A stretch of 43,442 bases of DNA from a virus: positions 1-43,442 of IMG/VR virus record IMGVR_UViG_3300008110_000397. The stretch is one strand, 5' to 3'. The notes beneath the pieces were generated by a model that saw nothing but the letters and a program-made list of their open reading frames with translations, was not told the origin of the DNA and did not search any database. Made by a program: the position numbers and the translations under genes. Positions 17,378 through 24,457 of the stretch are shown here, piece after piece (position 1 is the stretch's first letter; each line of letters begins with the position of its first letter).

Positions 17378-20300
17378 CAAAGACATGGTTGCCGTCAGAA
17401 ATGTTTTGTCCAAGAAATACGGCAAGATTACCGATGAAGACATGATGTTGTTCCAGATGTTCGCTGGCATTACTTCACCGAACACTGGATTAAAGTCAAA
17501 TATCGGAGATGCGCTTGCCCTGTTTGAGCTGTACAAAACAGACGGTAATTTTGACAAAATCAAGATGGGCCTGAGTGACAAAAATAATCTTGTCATTATG
17601 GAATCGCCATTTCAGATTTCAGGAGTAACAAATCCCCTCAAAGCTCGTTCCCTGAAAGTATTTGAACGCATAATTAAACAAAAAGGTTCTGTTGCAAAAG
17701 CGGTCAAGTTCCTTCACGAGCCTGTAACAATAGAAGAGCTTGAAAAGTTTAAACAAAGTTTTGGTTACAAAGAACTTGCCGATAAGAAAGACATTAAGCG
17801 TAATGTAGAAAGCGCCACAGGACAAGACAAGCTAATTCCTCGTATGTTTGTGTTTGGCCCGAAAATTGGAGCGTACTCACTCAATTTGACTGGCAATCGA
17901 AAGTACACTACTATTGACATCTGGGAGTCCAGATTCATCCGTAGTTACTTCAAGGGTCTGTTTGAAAAACGAAACGGACTGCCAGAAATAAATGAAGAGC
18001 ATGAGCTGTTTACCAACTTCAATAAACTCTTCAAGGAAGAGTTCGACAAACTAACTGGACAGAATTGGGACCAAGCCTCGCTTCAGGCGATGCGTTGGTT
18101 CTACATCATCAACGCTACAAACAAAGCTGGATACACAGGAGCATCCACCAATGACACAATCTCAGGATACACAGAACGACAGCTCTACACAGCTGGAAAA
18201 AGTGGCTATGTTAGCAGGGGAGAACGCGATGAATCGGCTCGCAGATACTCTCGGAAGCCAAACCGATTCTATTCTGAATCCCTTGTCGCCTTCGTTCGAC
18301 CCAATCGAGCGAGCGATGGCACGGCATCCATCCCTTACGCGAGAAGAAGCGGAGGAGATGGCTCTACTGTTCGGATTCTGAGCAACGATGTAGCTGTCGC
18401 AAAAAGCTACATACCAAATCAAGAATTCACAAACATCGTCAACGAGCTTGGTCAAGAGGCCAAGCCGTTCTATGAGCTTGCGCCTGACCAAAATAGCGCA
18501 GAGACATTCAACAAGGCGATTTCGTTATTCAAGTCTTTGCCTAACAATAAGTACCGCGCATCTGTTTTTGTTTATCCGGCTGAAGACTACGCAAATATGC
18601 GCCTGTTCCTCACCGAAAGCGGAAAAACAGGCTTTGCCCTCAAGCCCGATGGCGACATCGTCAGCGTGTTCTCGTATGAGCAGGGCGGTCGTTCCGCTAT
18701 GGAACTGGCAATCCAGTCCGGCGGTCGGAAGCTGGACTGCTTTGACACCGTCTTGCCCGACTTCTATGCGTCCCACCTGTTCTCTGAAGCAGGTCGCGTC
18801 AAATGGGATGACAGCCAAGCTCCGGGCGACTGGGACAAAGAGGTGTTCAAAAAGTTTAACAACGGCGAGCCTGATGTTGTAATGATGGTTTATGACCCCG
18901 TTGGAAAAAGACTTACTGAGACCGCGCCTCAAATGGACTACGATGAGGCTGTTGATGCTCAATCGCAAATGCAAGCCGAGCTATCGCCTCCGATGAATGA
19001 TGGCAGTATGCCGATGTCTGCTGATTTCTCCTCGTCAAACGCCACTCAGGCACAGCTGGACGATGCTGTTGCTAAAGCCAACAAAGATACGGAGCGGACC
19101 CCTAAAACATCCGTTCCTCTGTACGGAGAAAACGCATCTCCAGACGCCTTGTTTGTCGCTTTAAACCCTGAAATGGGTGTCAAACTAAGCGTGGATGACA
19201 AGAAACGATACTCGCGCCGTGGGAGCGAGCCACAGTATCCTCCAAACATCCAAAAACTTATCGACCAGACCCCGGAACCGTCTGATGAAACGATGGGTCA
19301 AACTTTTATCAAAATTCTTCAGATGCCTTCGTCCAAAGACTTTTGGGACAATATCCGTCAAGGTCTTGTTTTCCGTGGTGCAAGGCTTGAGCGTCAGTAC
19401 AGGGAAAATCCTGAGCTTGCCAAAATGATGGCTGACACGAGTTCCCTTGCTCTTTATCAGATGACAGACCATGCCCGCGCAATTACTCAGGCGGTTATTA
19501 CCGGAGGCATTCCGGTGTATCAGAACGGTGGCTTTAAGGTCGTGCCGTTTGTTTACAAAGGTAACTCCAACATCGTTAAGTATCTGAAAGATACCGGGGT
19601 CATTGATGACGCAGGCGCACAGCTCTGGATGAAACAGTCTGATTACATCCCGTTCTACCGCGAAGACAAAAATGGCAACCTTATTCATCCGAAAGTGTTC
19701 GGTGGTCTGCATACGGCTGGACAGTTTAAAGCTGTTGGTAAGAGCAGTGAAGACCTGAATGTGGATATGGTGACAGCCATTGTCAACAACATTGATACCG
19801 CTATTGCGATGGGCATGAAGAATGTTGCCCAACAACGAATCATCCGAGACCAAATCAATCTGGGTCTTGCCAGCGTGCTTAAACAGGGTGAGACGGTAGG
19901 CAACCGTAATTCAGTTAGCTTTAAAATTGCCGGAAAGCGATACACTGCAATCATTGAAGACCCGCTGATTTACGAGTCAATGTTGCCAGCAAACGAGATT
20001 CCAATGGATGGCCTCTTTGGAACCATGTTCCGTTTCCCAGCCAACTTGCTCCGGGAACTCATTATCCGAGACCCCGGATATATGGTGGCAAATATGTTCC
20101 GAGACACTCTTTCTAGCTATGTCATTACTGGCGCAGAAGTTGTTCCGTTGTGGGGAACCGCAAAAGGCTTCGCAGGTGACATCGAGAAACTCCGTAAACT
20201 TGGCGTTATCGGTGGCTATGACCTCCGGATGGACAAGAATGGTGTCAGGGACTTCTATGACAAAGAAGCCAAGAAGATGGGCATGGTTGCCGGTGTTAAC

Positions 20301-21593
20301 TGGCTCAACCCGGTAATGGCGGCGTGGGATGTCTTGGGTCGCATCTCTGAACGCTCCGAGGCGGCTACCCGTCTTGCGGTCTATGAAGACATCCTGAAGC
20401 GCACAGGAAACGAGGTAGAGGCTCAGTACCAAGCTCTGTCCGTTATGAACTACGGACGGCGCGGTAACAATCCACTGCTTCGGATGATAACCGCATTGGT
20501 TCCGTTCTTAAATGCCCGTATTCAAGGTTTGGATAAACTGTATCAAGCCACCACGGGCAGGGTTGGCGCAAAGTATAAAACCGATACTTCAGGAAAAGTT
20601 ATTCCAGAAGTACAGCGCCGGAAGAATTTTGCTCGCTTCCTGTTCCGAGCCGGTTTAATCACTGGTATCACCGCCTTGTACTATGCAATGGTATCGGATG
20701 ATGACGAGTACGAAAACGCTTCGCCGGAAATTCGTGATAACTATTACATCATTCCGGTAATGAAAGGCGACACTGAGAGTGGTGAGCCGGGTCTGTCTGT
20801 CCGACTTCCGATTCCTTTTGAAATCGGCATTATGTTTAAAGTGATTCCGGAAAGGCTCATTGCTGGTATTTACGGTGACGATACCTCCAAAGACTTCAAA
20901 GACTCGATGAATCGGGCTTTGTTCTCTACTCTTGCCATGAATCCAACGCCGCAAGCCATACTCCCTATTGGCGAGGCTATGGTCAACAAGGACTTCTATA
21001 CCGGTCGTCCAATCGTCCCGTACTACATGGAAAACTTGTTGCCAGAGCAACAGAAGACTTTCTACACAAATGTTGTTGCAGAAGATATTGCAAACAAGAT
21101 GGGCTTCTCACCAATGAAAGTTGACCATGTTCTTCGTGGATATGGCGGTACGCTAGGCGGTTACTTCATGCAAGCAGTTGACAGCATGGTGCGTGAGAAT
21201 GAAATGGTTCTTCCTTCTACGGAATGGTATCAGAAACCTTTCATCAAGCGTTTCTTCGCCACTGCAAACCAACCGGGCCTTCAGAACAAGTTCTACGAAC
21301 TGAAAGGCGATGTTGACGGAATCACGCAGACCATCAATCGTTTAAATGAAGAAGGTAGATATGACGAGCTTGCTACATTCTATGCAAAGAATGGTCATAT
21401 GTATGAGATGCGCAAAGACCTCAACTACCTTGAGAAGCAAATCACAAGGTTGCGTGACCAGCGTAAGATAATCGAGCAGATGGACATAGACCCCGAAGCG
21501 AAGCGCCAGCAAATTGAACAAATCAATATGATGATAAGCGCAACCCTGACTTCTGTGCCGATGTACCGGAAGATGGCATACGACAAAGAATAA
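17202..21593 (+). CDS. Giant polyvalent virion protein, segment 4 (GNAT-like and LPD38-like C-terminus)
   Basis: Only the part after about 17355 is protein-like (NNERFADYYDKDMVAV onward); the first 50 codons are an out-of-frame shadow of segment 3. Modules in order: a helical domain (17370-18120, with MMLFQMFAGITSPNTGLKSN) of a kind common in large phage proteins; ARRYSRKPN (18237); an acetyltransferase-like GNAT domain (18420-18900; GGRSAMELAIQSGGRKLDCF, FYASHLFSEAGRV); KKRYSRRG (19200); and a long conserved C-terminal part (19250-21590) with RDPGYMVANMFRDTLSSYV and ERSEAATRLAVYEDILKRTG. That part matches what I know as large polyvalent protein-associated domain 38 (LPD38). Such proteins are carried in the virion and probably ejected into the host. 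Confidence 0.75.
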   Translation: MTKCSRTPVAATPARQLSLRLRTPFRWLMKSMLITRRLPKTSSLNTGIKNNERFADYYDKDMVAVRNVLSKKYGKITDEDMMLFQMFAGITSPNTGLKSNIGDALALFELYKTDGNFDKIKMGLSDKNNLVIMESPFQISGVTNPLKARSLKVFERIIKQKGSVAKAVKFLHEPVTIEELEKFKQSFGYKELADKKDIKRNVESATGQDKLIPRMFVFGPKIGAYSLNLTGNRKYTTIDIWESRFIRSYFKGLFEKRNGLPEINEEHELFTNFNKLFKEEFDKLTGQNWDQASLQAMRWFYIINATNKAGYTGASTNDTISGYTERQLYTAGKSGYVSRGERDESARRYSRKPNRFYSESLVAFVRPNRASDGTASIPYARRSGGDGSTVRILSNDVAVAKSYIPNQEFTNIVNELGQEAKPFYELAPDQNSAETFNKAISLFKSLPNNKYRASVFVYPAEDYANMRLFLTESGKTGFALKPDGDIVSVFSYEQGGRSAMELAIQSGGRKLDCFDTVLPDFYASHLFSEAGRVKWDDSQAPGDWDKEVFKKFNNGEPDVVMMVYDPVGKRLTETAPQMDYDEAVDAQSQMQAELSPPMNDGSMPMSADFSSSNATQAQLDDAVAKANKDTERTPKTSVPLYGENASPDALFVALNPEMGVKLSVDDKKRYSRRGSEPQYPPNIQKLIDQTPEPSDETMGQTFIKILQMPSSKDFWDNIRQGLVFRGARLERQYRENPELAKMMADTSSLALYQMTDHARAITQAVITGGIPVYQNGGFKVVPFVYKGNSNIVKYLKDTGVIDDAGAQLWMKQSDYIPFYREDKNGNLIHPKVFGGLHTAGQFKAVGKSSEDLNVDMVTAIVNNIDTAIAMGMKNVAQQRIIRDQINLGLASVLKQGETVGNRNSVSFKIAGKRYTAIIEDPLIYESMLPANEIPMDGLFGTMFRFPANLLRELIIRDPGYMVANMFRDTLSSYVITGAEVVPLWGTAKGFAGDIEKLRKLGVIGGYDLRMDKNGVRDFYDKEAKKMGMVAGVNWLNPVMAAWDVLGRISERSEAATRLAVYEDILKRTGNEVEAQYQALSVMNYGRRGNNPLLRMITALVPFLNARIQGLDKLYQATTGRVGAKYKTDTSGKVIPEVQRRKNFARFLFRAGLITGITALYYAMVSDDDEYENASPEIRDNYYIIPVMKGDTESGEPGLSVRLPIPFEIGIMFKVIPERLIAGIYGDDTSKDFKDSMNRALFSTLAMNPTPQAILPIGEAMVNKDFYTGRPIVPYYMENLLPEQQKTFYTNVVAEDIANKMGFSPMKVDHVLRGYGGTLGGYFMQAVDSMVRENEMVLPSTEWYQKPFIKRFFATANQPGLQNKFYELKGDVDGITQTINRLNEEGRYDELATFYAKNGHMYEMRKDLNYLEKQITRLRDQRKIIEQMDIDPEAKRQQIEQINMMISATLTSVPMYRKMAYDKE

Positions 21594-21628
21594 AAAAGAG
21601 GAGGACGGCAGGGGATACCGTCCTCCTC
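21592..21628 (-). terminator. Rho-independent terminator of the leftward recombination/glycan operon
   Basis: An 11-bp perfect inverted repeat, GAGGAGGACGG at 21598-21608 and CCGTCCTCCTC at 21618-21628, has a 9-nt loop. Read leftward it is followed by a run of T (complement of AAAAAA at 21592-21597), the standard layout of an intrinsic terminator. It lies between two convergent operons. Rightward transcripts meet the same hairpin but without a following T run. Confidence 0.88.
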
Positions 21629-21631
21629 AGT

Positions 21632-21703
21632 CCCATCTACTTGGAATGGGTAGCTCGGCAGGAGAACCGAACCGGAGGAGAGTGCCGAGGGAGTGCGACA
21701 CTC
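21632..21703. other. Cluster of further small hairpins between convergent genes
   Basis: Three more inverted repeats follow the terminator: CCCAT/ATGGG (21632-21650), CTCGGCA/TGCCGAG (21654-21689) and GAGTG-CGA-CACTC (21691-21703). They may help stop or stabilise the 3' ends of both convergent transcripts. No coding frame fits this stretch. Confidence 0.5.
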
Positions 21704-21715
21704 AGCCCTAATGTA

Positions 21716-22000
21716 CTAAAGCGAGTCGGTCCAGTCAACCCCTCGCTCGTTCCCGAAAGCACCCATGATGTCCAGCATGTCTGAAAGCTCCTGTTTAGAC
21801 ATGCCAGAGGTCGGGAAACCGATGAGAACCATGCCCCCGGTGATGCCCGGAACCATCTTCTGGTGGCGCACAGCGGCGGAGAACACCCATTTCCACTCCT
21901 CGGCGCTCAGGGTCAGCCCGTGCCAAACCACCTGCTTGGATATGTCCTTGAGCATCGACCACATCAGGTTATTCTGCTGAGATGTACGCTGTTCAGTCAT
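21716..22000 (-). CDS. ninB: NinB-like (lambda Orf-type) recombination mediator
   Basis: The protein has 94 residues. The core MWSMLKDISKQVVWHGLTLS followed by AEEWKWVFSAA, then GITGGMVLIGFPTSGMSKQE and a final AFGNERGV, matches the NinB family, whose lambda member helps load single-strand annealing proteins and replaces host RecFOR. I placed the start at 22000, where ATGA overlaps the stop of the upstream gene; an in-frame ATG at 22024 lies inside that gene. It is the last gene of the leftward operon, whose head encodes an exonuclease and an annealing protein, a fitting recombination context. Confidence 0.85.
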   Translation of the reverse strand: MTEQRTSQQNNLMWSMLKDISKQVVWHGLTLSAEEWKWVFSAAVRHQKMVPGITGGMVLIGFPTSGMSKQELSDMLDIMGAFGNERGVDWTDSL

Positions 22001-22266
22001 TCTGTCAGCCCATCGCCATTGCATTCAGGGCAGAATTCGTCAAACTGCGGGTCGCCAAGAGAGTTACGGTTGATGGTTCCAGTCCCGTCACAGTTCTTAC
22101 AAGGATGAAACTTTCCATCCTCCAGCCTCAGTTTAAACTGCATCAACAACCGGTAGGCTCGTGTTAATTTTTCGGTGGACGACAGCATGGCGTCTGGGTT
22201 GTAACAATCTTCTAGCCAGTCATCAACTTGCCGTTCAACGACACTGGCTTTTTCAATAGTCATCAT
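21997..22266 (-). CDS. Small zinc-finger protein (DnaJ-type CxxCxGxG)
   Basis: The protein has 89 residues from ATG 22266 behind GGAGG. Residues 1-50 are helical (VERQVDDWLEDCYNPDAMLS). Two motifs, CKNCDGTGTI and CPECNGDG, are CxxCxGxG repeats like those of the DnaJ cysteine-rich domain and should together bind one zinc ion. Proteins of this form are frequent in phage early regions, but their role is unknown; protein or nucleic-acid binding is possible. It overlaps both neighbours (14 bp and ATGA). Confidence 0.8.
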   Translation of the reverse strand: MMTIEKASVVERQVDDWLEDCYNPDAMLSSTEKLTRAYRLLMQFKLRLEDGKFHPCKNCDGTGTINRNSLGDPQFDEFCPECNGDGLTE

Positions 22267-22507
22267 CGCCTCCAATCGGACAGGGGAATAAGAATATCGG
22301 GGTATAGTCGCCGACATAAGCGCCAGTGACATTGAAGTCCATGAACTCGACAGCCTCTTCATGGGTCATGCCATCGCGCTTTACAAGTATATCAATACAT
22401 TTGGCTCCGTCATAGACGGAAACCATGTTGTGAAAACGGACGCCATACCCAATGAAGGCGTCCTCAAAACCGTCAGCGTGAAGTGTTTCTTCGTCAGGCA
22501 TCGGCAT
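22253..22507 (-). CDS. Conserved phage hypothetical protein
   Basis: The protein has 84 residues from ATG 22507, preceded by AAAGGTGG. It contains EDAFIGYGVRFHNMVSVYDG, then KRDGMTHEEAVEFMDFNVTG and a final GDYTPIFLF. This layout (an acidic start, YG..., 'KRDGM..EEA.EF...N..GA..G..TPIF') is one I recognise as a very common, uncharacterised protein of phage early regions. No function is known to me. It overlaps the zinc-finger gene. Confidence 0.78.
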   Translation of the reverse strand: MPMPDEETLHADGFEDAFIGYGVRFHNMVSVYDGAKCIDILVKRDGMTHEEAVEFMDFNVTGAYVGDYTPIFLFPCPIGGDDDY

Positions 22508-22529
22508 AATAACCACCTTTTTGTTGAAA

Positions 22530-22874
22530 TTACTGTTTGTAATCAAGCCATTCTTGAGTAAAATTTACTTTGTCTCCAGAATACTGATACATGGAGCCGT
22601 CATCTGCCCATGTAGCCATGATGTGTTCACCCAGTACGGCATAACATCCGCCTCCGGCAACTTTACCACCTGAATTGGTGGCAAAGAAAAAAAGTCTTTG
22701 GTTAGGACAACTGCCTTGCTCTGAGGTCAGGGTAATTAAACCATTGTCTTCGAGCTTAATGTATCCAATAACTTCCGGCGCGGGATTTTTAATACTGCTG
22801 TACGGGCTTAGTTCACCAGCCTGTGTAAACGATGCTGATGTAAACAAAACTGCACAAAGCAATATGTTTTTCAT
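22530..22874 (-). CDS. Secreted small protein with Sec signal peptide
   Basis: The protein has 114 residues. The start MKNILLCAVLFTSASFTQA is a clear Sec-type signal peptide (two-residue charged n-region, hydrophobic core, likely cleavage after TQA). The mature part is about 95 residues, has two cysteines (in SCPNQRL and GGGCYAV) able to form a disulphide, and looks beta-rich (GYIKLEDNGLITLTSEQGS). There is no lipobox. An exported protein of unknown function in the early operon would act in the periplasm or be secreted; superinfection exclusion or envelope modification are possible roles, purely by analogy. Start at 22874 follows GGAGTG and overlaps the upstream stop. Confidence 0.75.
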   Translation of the reverse strand: MKNILLCAVLFTSASFTQAGELSPYSSIKNPAPEVIGYIKLEDNGLITLTSEQGSCPNQRLFFFATNSGGKVAGGGCYAVLGEHIMATWADDGSMYQYSGDKVNFTQEWLDYKQ

Positions 22875-23119
22875 TTTCCGCACTCCTTGAGGGTTACTTG
22901 TCGCGTCAGCCACATCAGTTTTGCGATTAACATTTTGTCATTACGCTTGCTTGGGTCAGTACGGTCATACTCATTTGCGATACCCTCGACGAGACTCCAT
23001 TCAACAATTTCCAGTTCGCCGTTATCGCCAATCTTGCACCACACCTTCTCTTCTTTTTCGTTTTGGACATGCGAATTCGGGACAAGATAGGATTCGTCAT
23101 CATCATTTGGACTGGTCAT
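22871..23119 (-). CDS. Hypothetical protein
   Basis: The protein has 82 residues from ATG 23119 with AAAGGAG seven bases upstream; ATG 23125 is the alternative, but its spacing is too short. It has an acidic start (TSPNDDDESYLVP), a beta-like centre (VWCKIGDNGELEIVEWSLVE) and a basic helical end (MLIAKLMWLTRQVTLKE). I do not recognise it. It is tightly linked between the glycosyltransferase gene (16-bp overlap) and the secreted protein gene (ATGA overlap). Confidence 0.65.
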   Translation of the reverse strand: MTSPNDDDESYLVPNSHVQNEKEEKVWCKIGDNGELEIVEWSLVEGIANEYDRTDPSKRNDKMLIAKLMWLTRQVTLKECGK

Positions 23120-23792
23120 TTTCATACTCCTTTTTGACGGCAAGCCATTCATCGGCGTATTCGACATCTTGCCATCTGTCGAACCACGGTCCACCACGGG
23201 TGAAGTGGACGGCTATTGGGTCAACACAGTTATCTTTAGTGTGCCATCCCTCAAGGTAATTGAAACTTATCGGAAGCTCACCGATGTTCTCGTCATCCGT
23301 CCATTCCATCTGATGGAGGTACATGCCGGTAGCTGTATTGACTGTATTTAAACGAAGGTGCTTTGTGTCAGGATGCTCACAGTTGAACAGCATGAAGCTC
23401 GACCAGTTCTTCCGGTGGTATTGGTGCTGAACCGCGCCATCCATCTTTGTTGTTTCGGTCGGCTTATAGTCATGCTTGACGCAGAAGATAGATTTCTTAT
23501 GGTCACGGTACTTCATCACATGGTAAATGTCGTGCCGGAGCAGGAAGTCGCAATCCATGAACACCGCCCAGCCTTCGTAACGCATCAGGTGCGGAACAAG
23601 GAAGCGTGTAAACGAGAACTCGGTAGATGAAAGCGGGTCAATCTCCCGCGTGTAAAGCCCGTCTGCGCGAAGCTCATCTTGTTTAATCGGAATGATTCGT
23701 ACCGGCAAGCTAGAATGTTTGAGAATAGACTCCCGGCATACCCGGTATGCAATGTCTTCTCTGCTGTCATAGCCAATGAATACGGTAAGCAT
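23103..23792 (-). CDS. GT8-like glycosyltransferase
   Basis: The protein has 229 residues. The Rossmann-like start LTVFIGYDSREDIAYRVCRE and the metal/nucleotide-sugar motif DCD in WAVFMDCDFLLRHD fit GT-A fold enzymes of the GT8-like kind. The later segment INFNYLEGWHT...AVHFTRGGPW fits the family pattern of a conserved His near the end. Its donor and acceptor sugars cannot be read from sequence. I chose ATG 23792 with AAAGG nine bases upstream; ATG 23801 overlaps the upstream stop and is possible. It is the last enzyme of a four-gene glycan/methyl cassette. Confidence 0.82.
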   Translation of the reverse strand: MLTVFIGYDSREDIAYRVCRESILKHSSLPVRIIPIKQDELRADGLYTREIDPLSSTEFSFTRFLVPHLMRYEGWAVFMDCDFLLRHDIYHVMKYRDHKKSIFCVKHDYKPTETTKMDGAVQHQYHRKNWSSFMLFNCEHPDTKHLRLNTVNTATGMYLHQMEWTDDENIGELPISFNYLEGWHTKDNCVDPIAVHFTRGGPWFDRWQDVEYADEWLAVKKEYENDQSK

Positions 23793-23797
23793 CGTTA

Positions 23798-24457
23798 TCA
23801 TCCTTTCTTGGGCAGTGGTTTCAGAATCCAGTCATCAATCACACGGTCAACGATTCGGTAGTTATGTTGTTCCACAAGATAATTAACCGCATCGTACTGA
23901 CCCCATTCGTATCCATCGGTCTTGTGAGGCTTTTGTTCCACAACGATAAGAGGCTGGTCTTCTTCAATAATGGCATAAGCGCCTTTCAGAATAGGAAGCT
24001 CGTATCCCTCGCAGTCAATCTTGATGAAGTCGATTCGCTCTTTGAAGACAATGTTGTCCAGTCGAATCATCGGGCATTCACCATCGGTTGCAAACGGGTC
24101 AACAAACGCAATGCCAGAATTGTCTTTGTTGGTCTTGAGAGAAACGCTTTTGTCGGACTCTCCGAGGGCATAGTTCCATACTTTGGCATACGGAGCATTG
24201 GCTTCGAGGATGCTCAGGAAGTCTTCGCATGGTTCGACAGCATAGACTTCTTTGAATTGGTCACAAAGCGGTCTTGCCCAAAGCCCGACATGCGCCCCGA
24301 TGTCGATTGCGCCTCGAAAGTTATCGCAATAGCTTAACGCTCGGTCACGCTGTTCGCGCTGATACTCAACGGGCTGATTGGCTTCGGCAAGTCCCTCAAG
24401 GTACTTGGTGAAATGTACATCGTCATCGGGGAGATACCACCCATGAACATTTTTCAT
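23798..24457 (-). CDS. FkbM-family SAM-dependent methyltransferase
   Basis: The protein has 219 residues. Motif I is AIDIGAHVGLW (residues 50-60), motif II region VYAVEPCEDFLSILEANAP, and the FkbM signature is IDFIKIDCEGYELPILKGA. FkbM enzymes O-methylate sugars or polyketides. Beside two glycosyltransferases it most likely methylates a sugar on a glycan. ATGA overlap with the upstream TPR-glycosyltransferase gene indicates coupled translation. Confidence 0.9.
   Translation of the reverse strand: MKNVHGWYLPDDDVHFTKYLEGLAEANQPVEYQREQRDRALSYCDNFRGAIDIGAHVGLWARPLCDQFKEVYAVEPCEDFLSILEANAPYAKVWNYALGESDKSVSLKTNKDNSGIAFVDPFATDGECPMIRLDNIVFKERIDFIKIDCEGYELPILKGAYAIIEEDQPLIVVEQKPHKTDGYEWGQYDAVNYLVEQHNYRIVDRVIDDWILKPLPKKG

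Larger units (their letters stand above)
11638..21593 (+). other. Composite: single ~3,300-residue polyvalent gene with three frame changes
   Basis: Reading frames 1, 3, 2 and 3 follow one another with abrupt switches near 12618 (-1), 14820 (-1) and 17350 (+1). At each switch the old frame loses protein character where the new frame gains it. No stop-and-restart with a ribosome binding site is found at the switches. The simplest reading is one gene disrupted by three single-base indels, either real or from sequencing. Programmed frameshifting is less likely, as no canonical slippery heptamer of the X-XXY-YYZ kind is seen at any switch. Module order is N-terminal domain, zincin, WCTA-like, beta-solenoid, helical domain, GNAT-like, LPD38-like. 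Confidence 0.7.
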
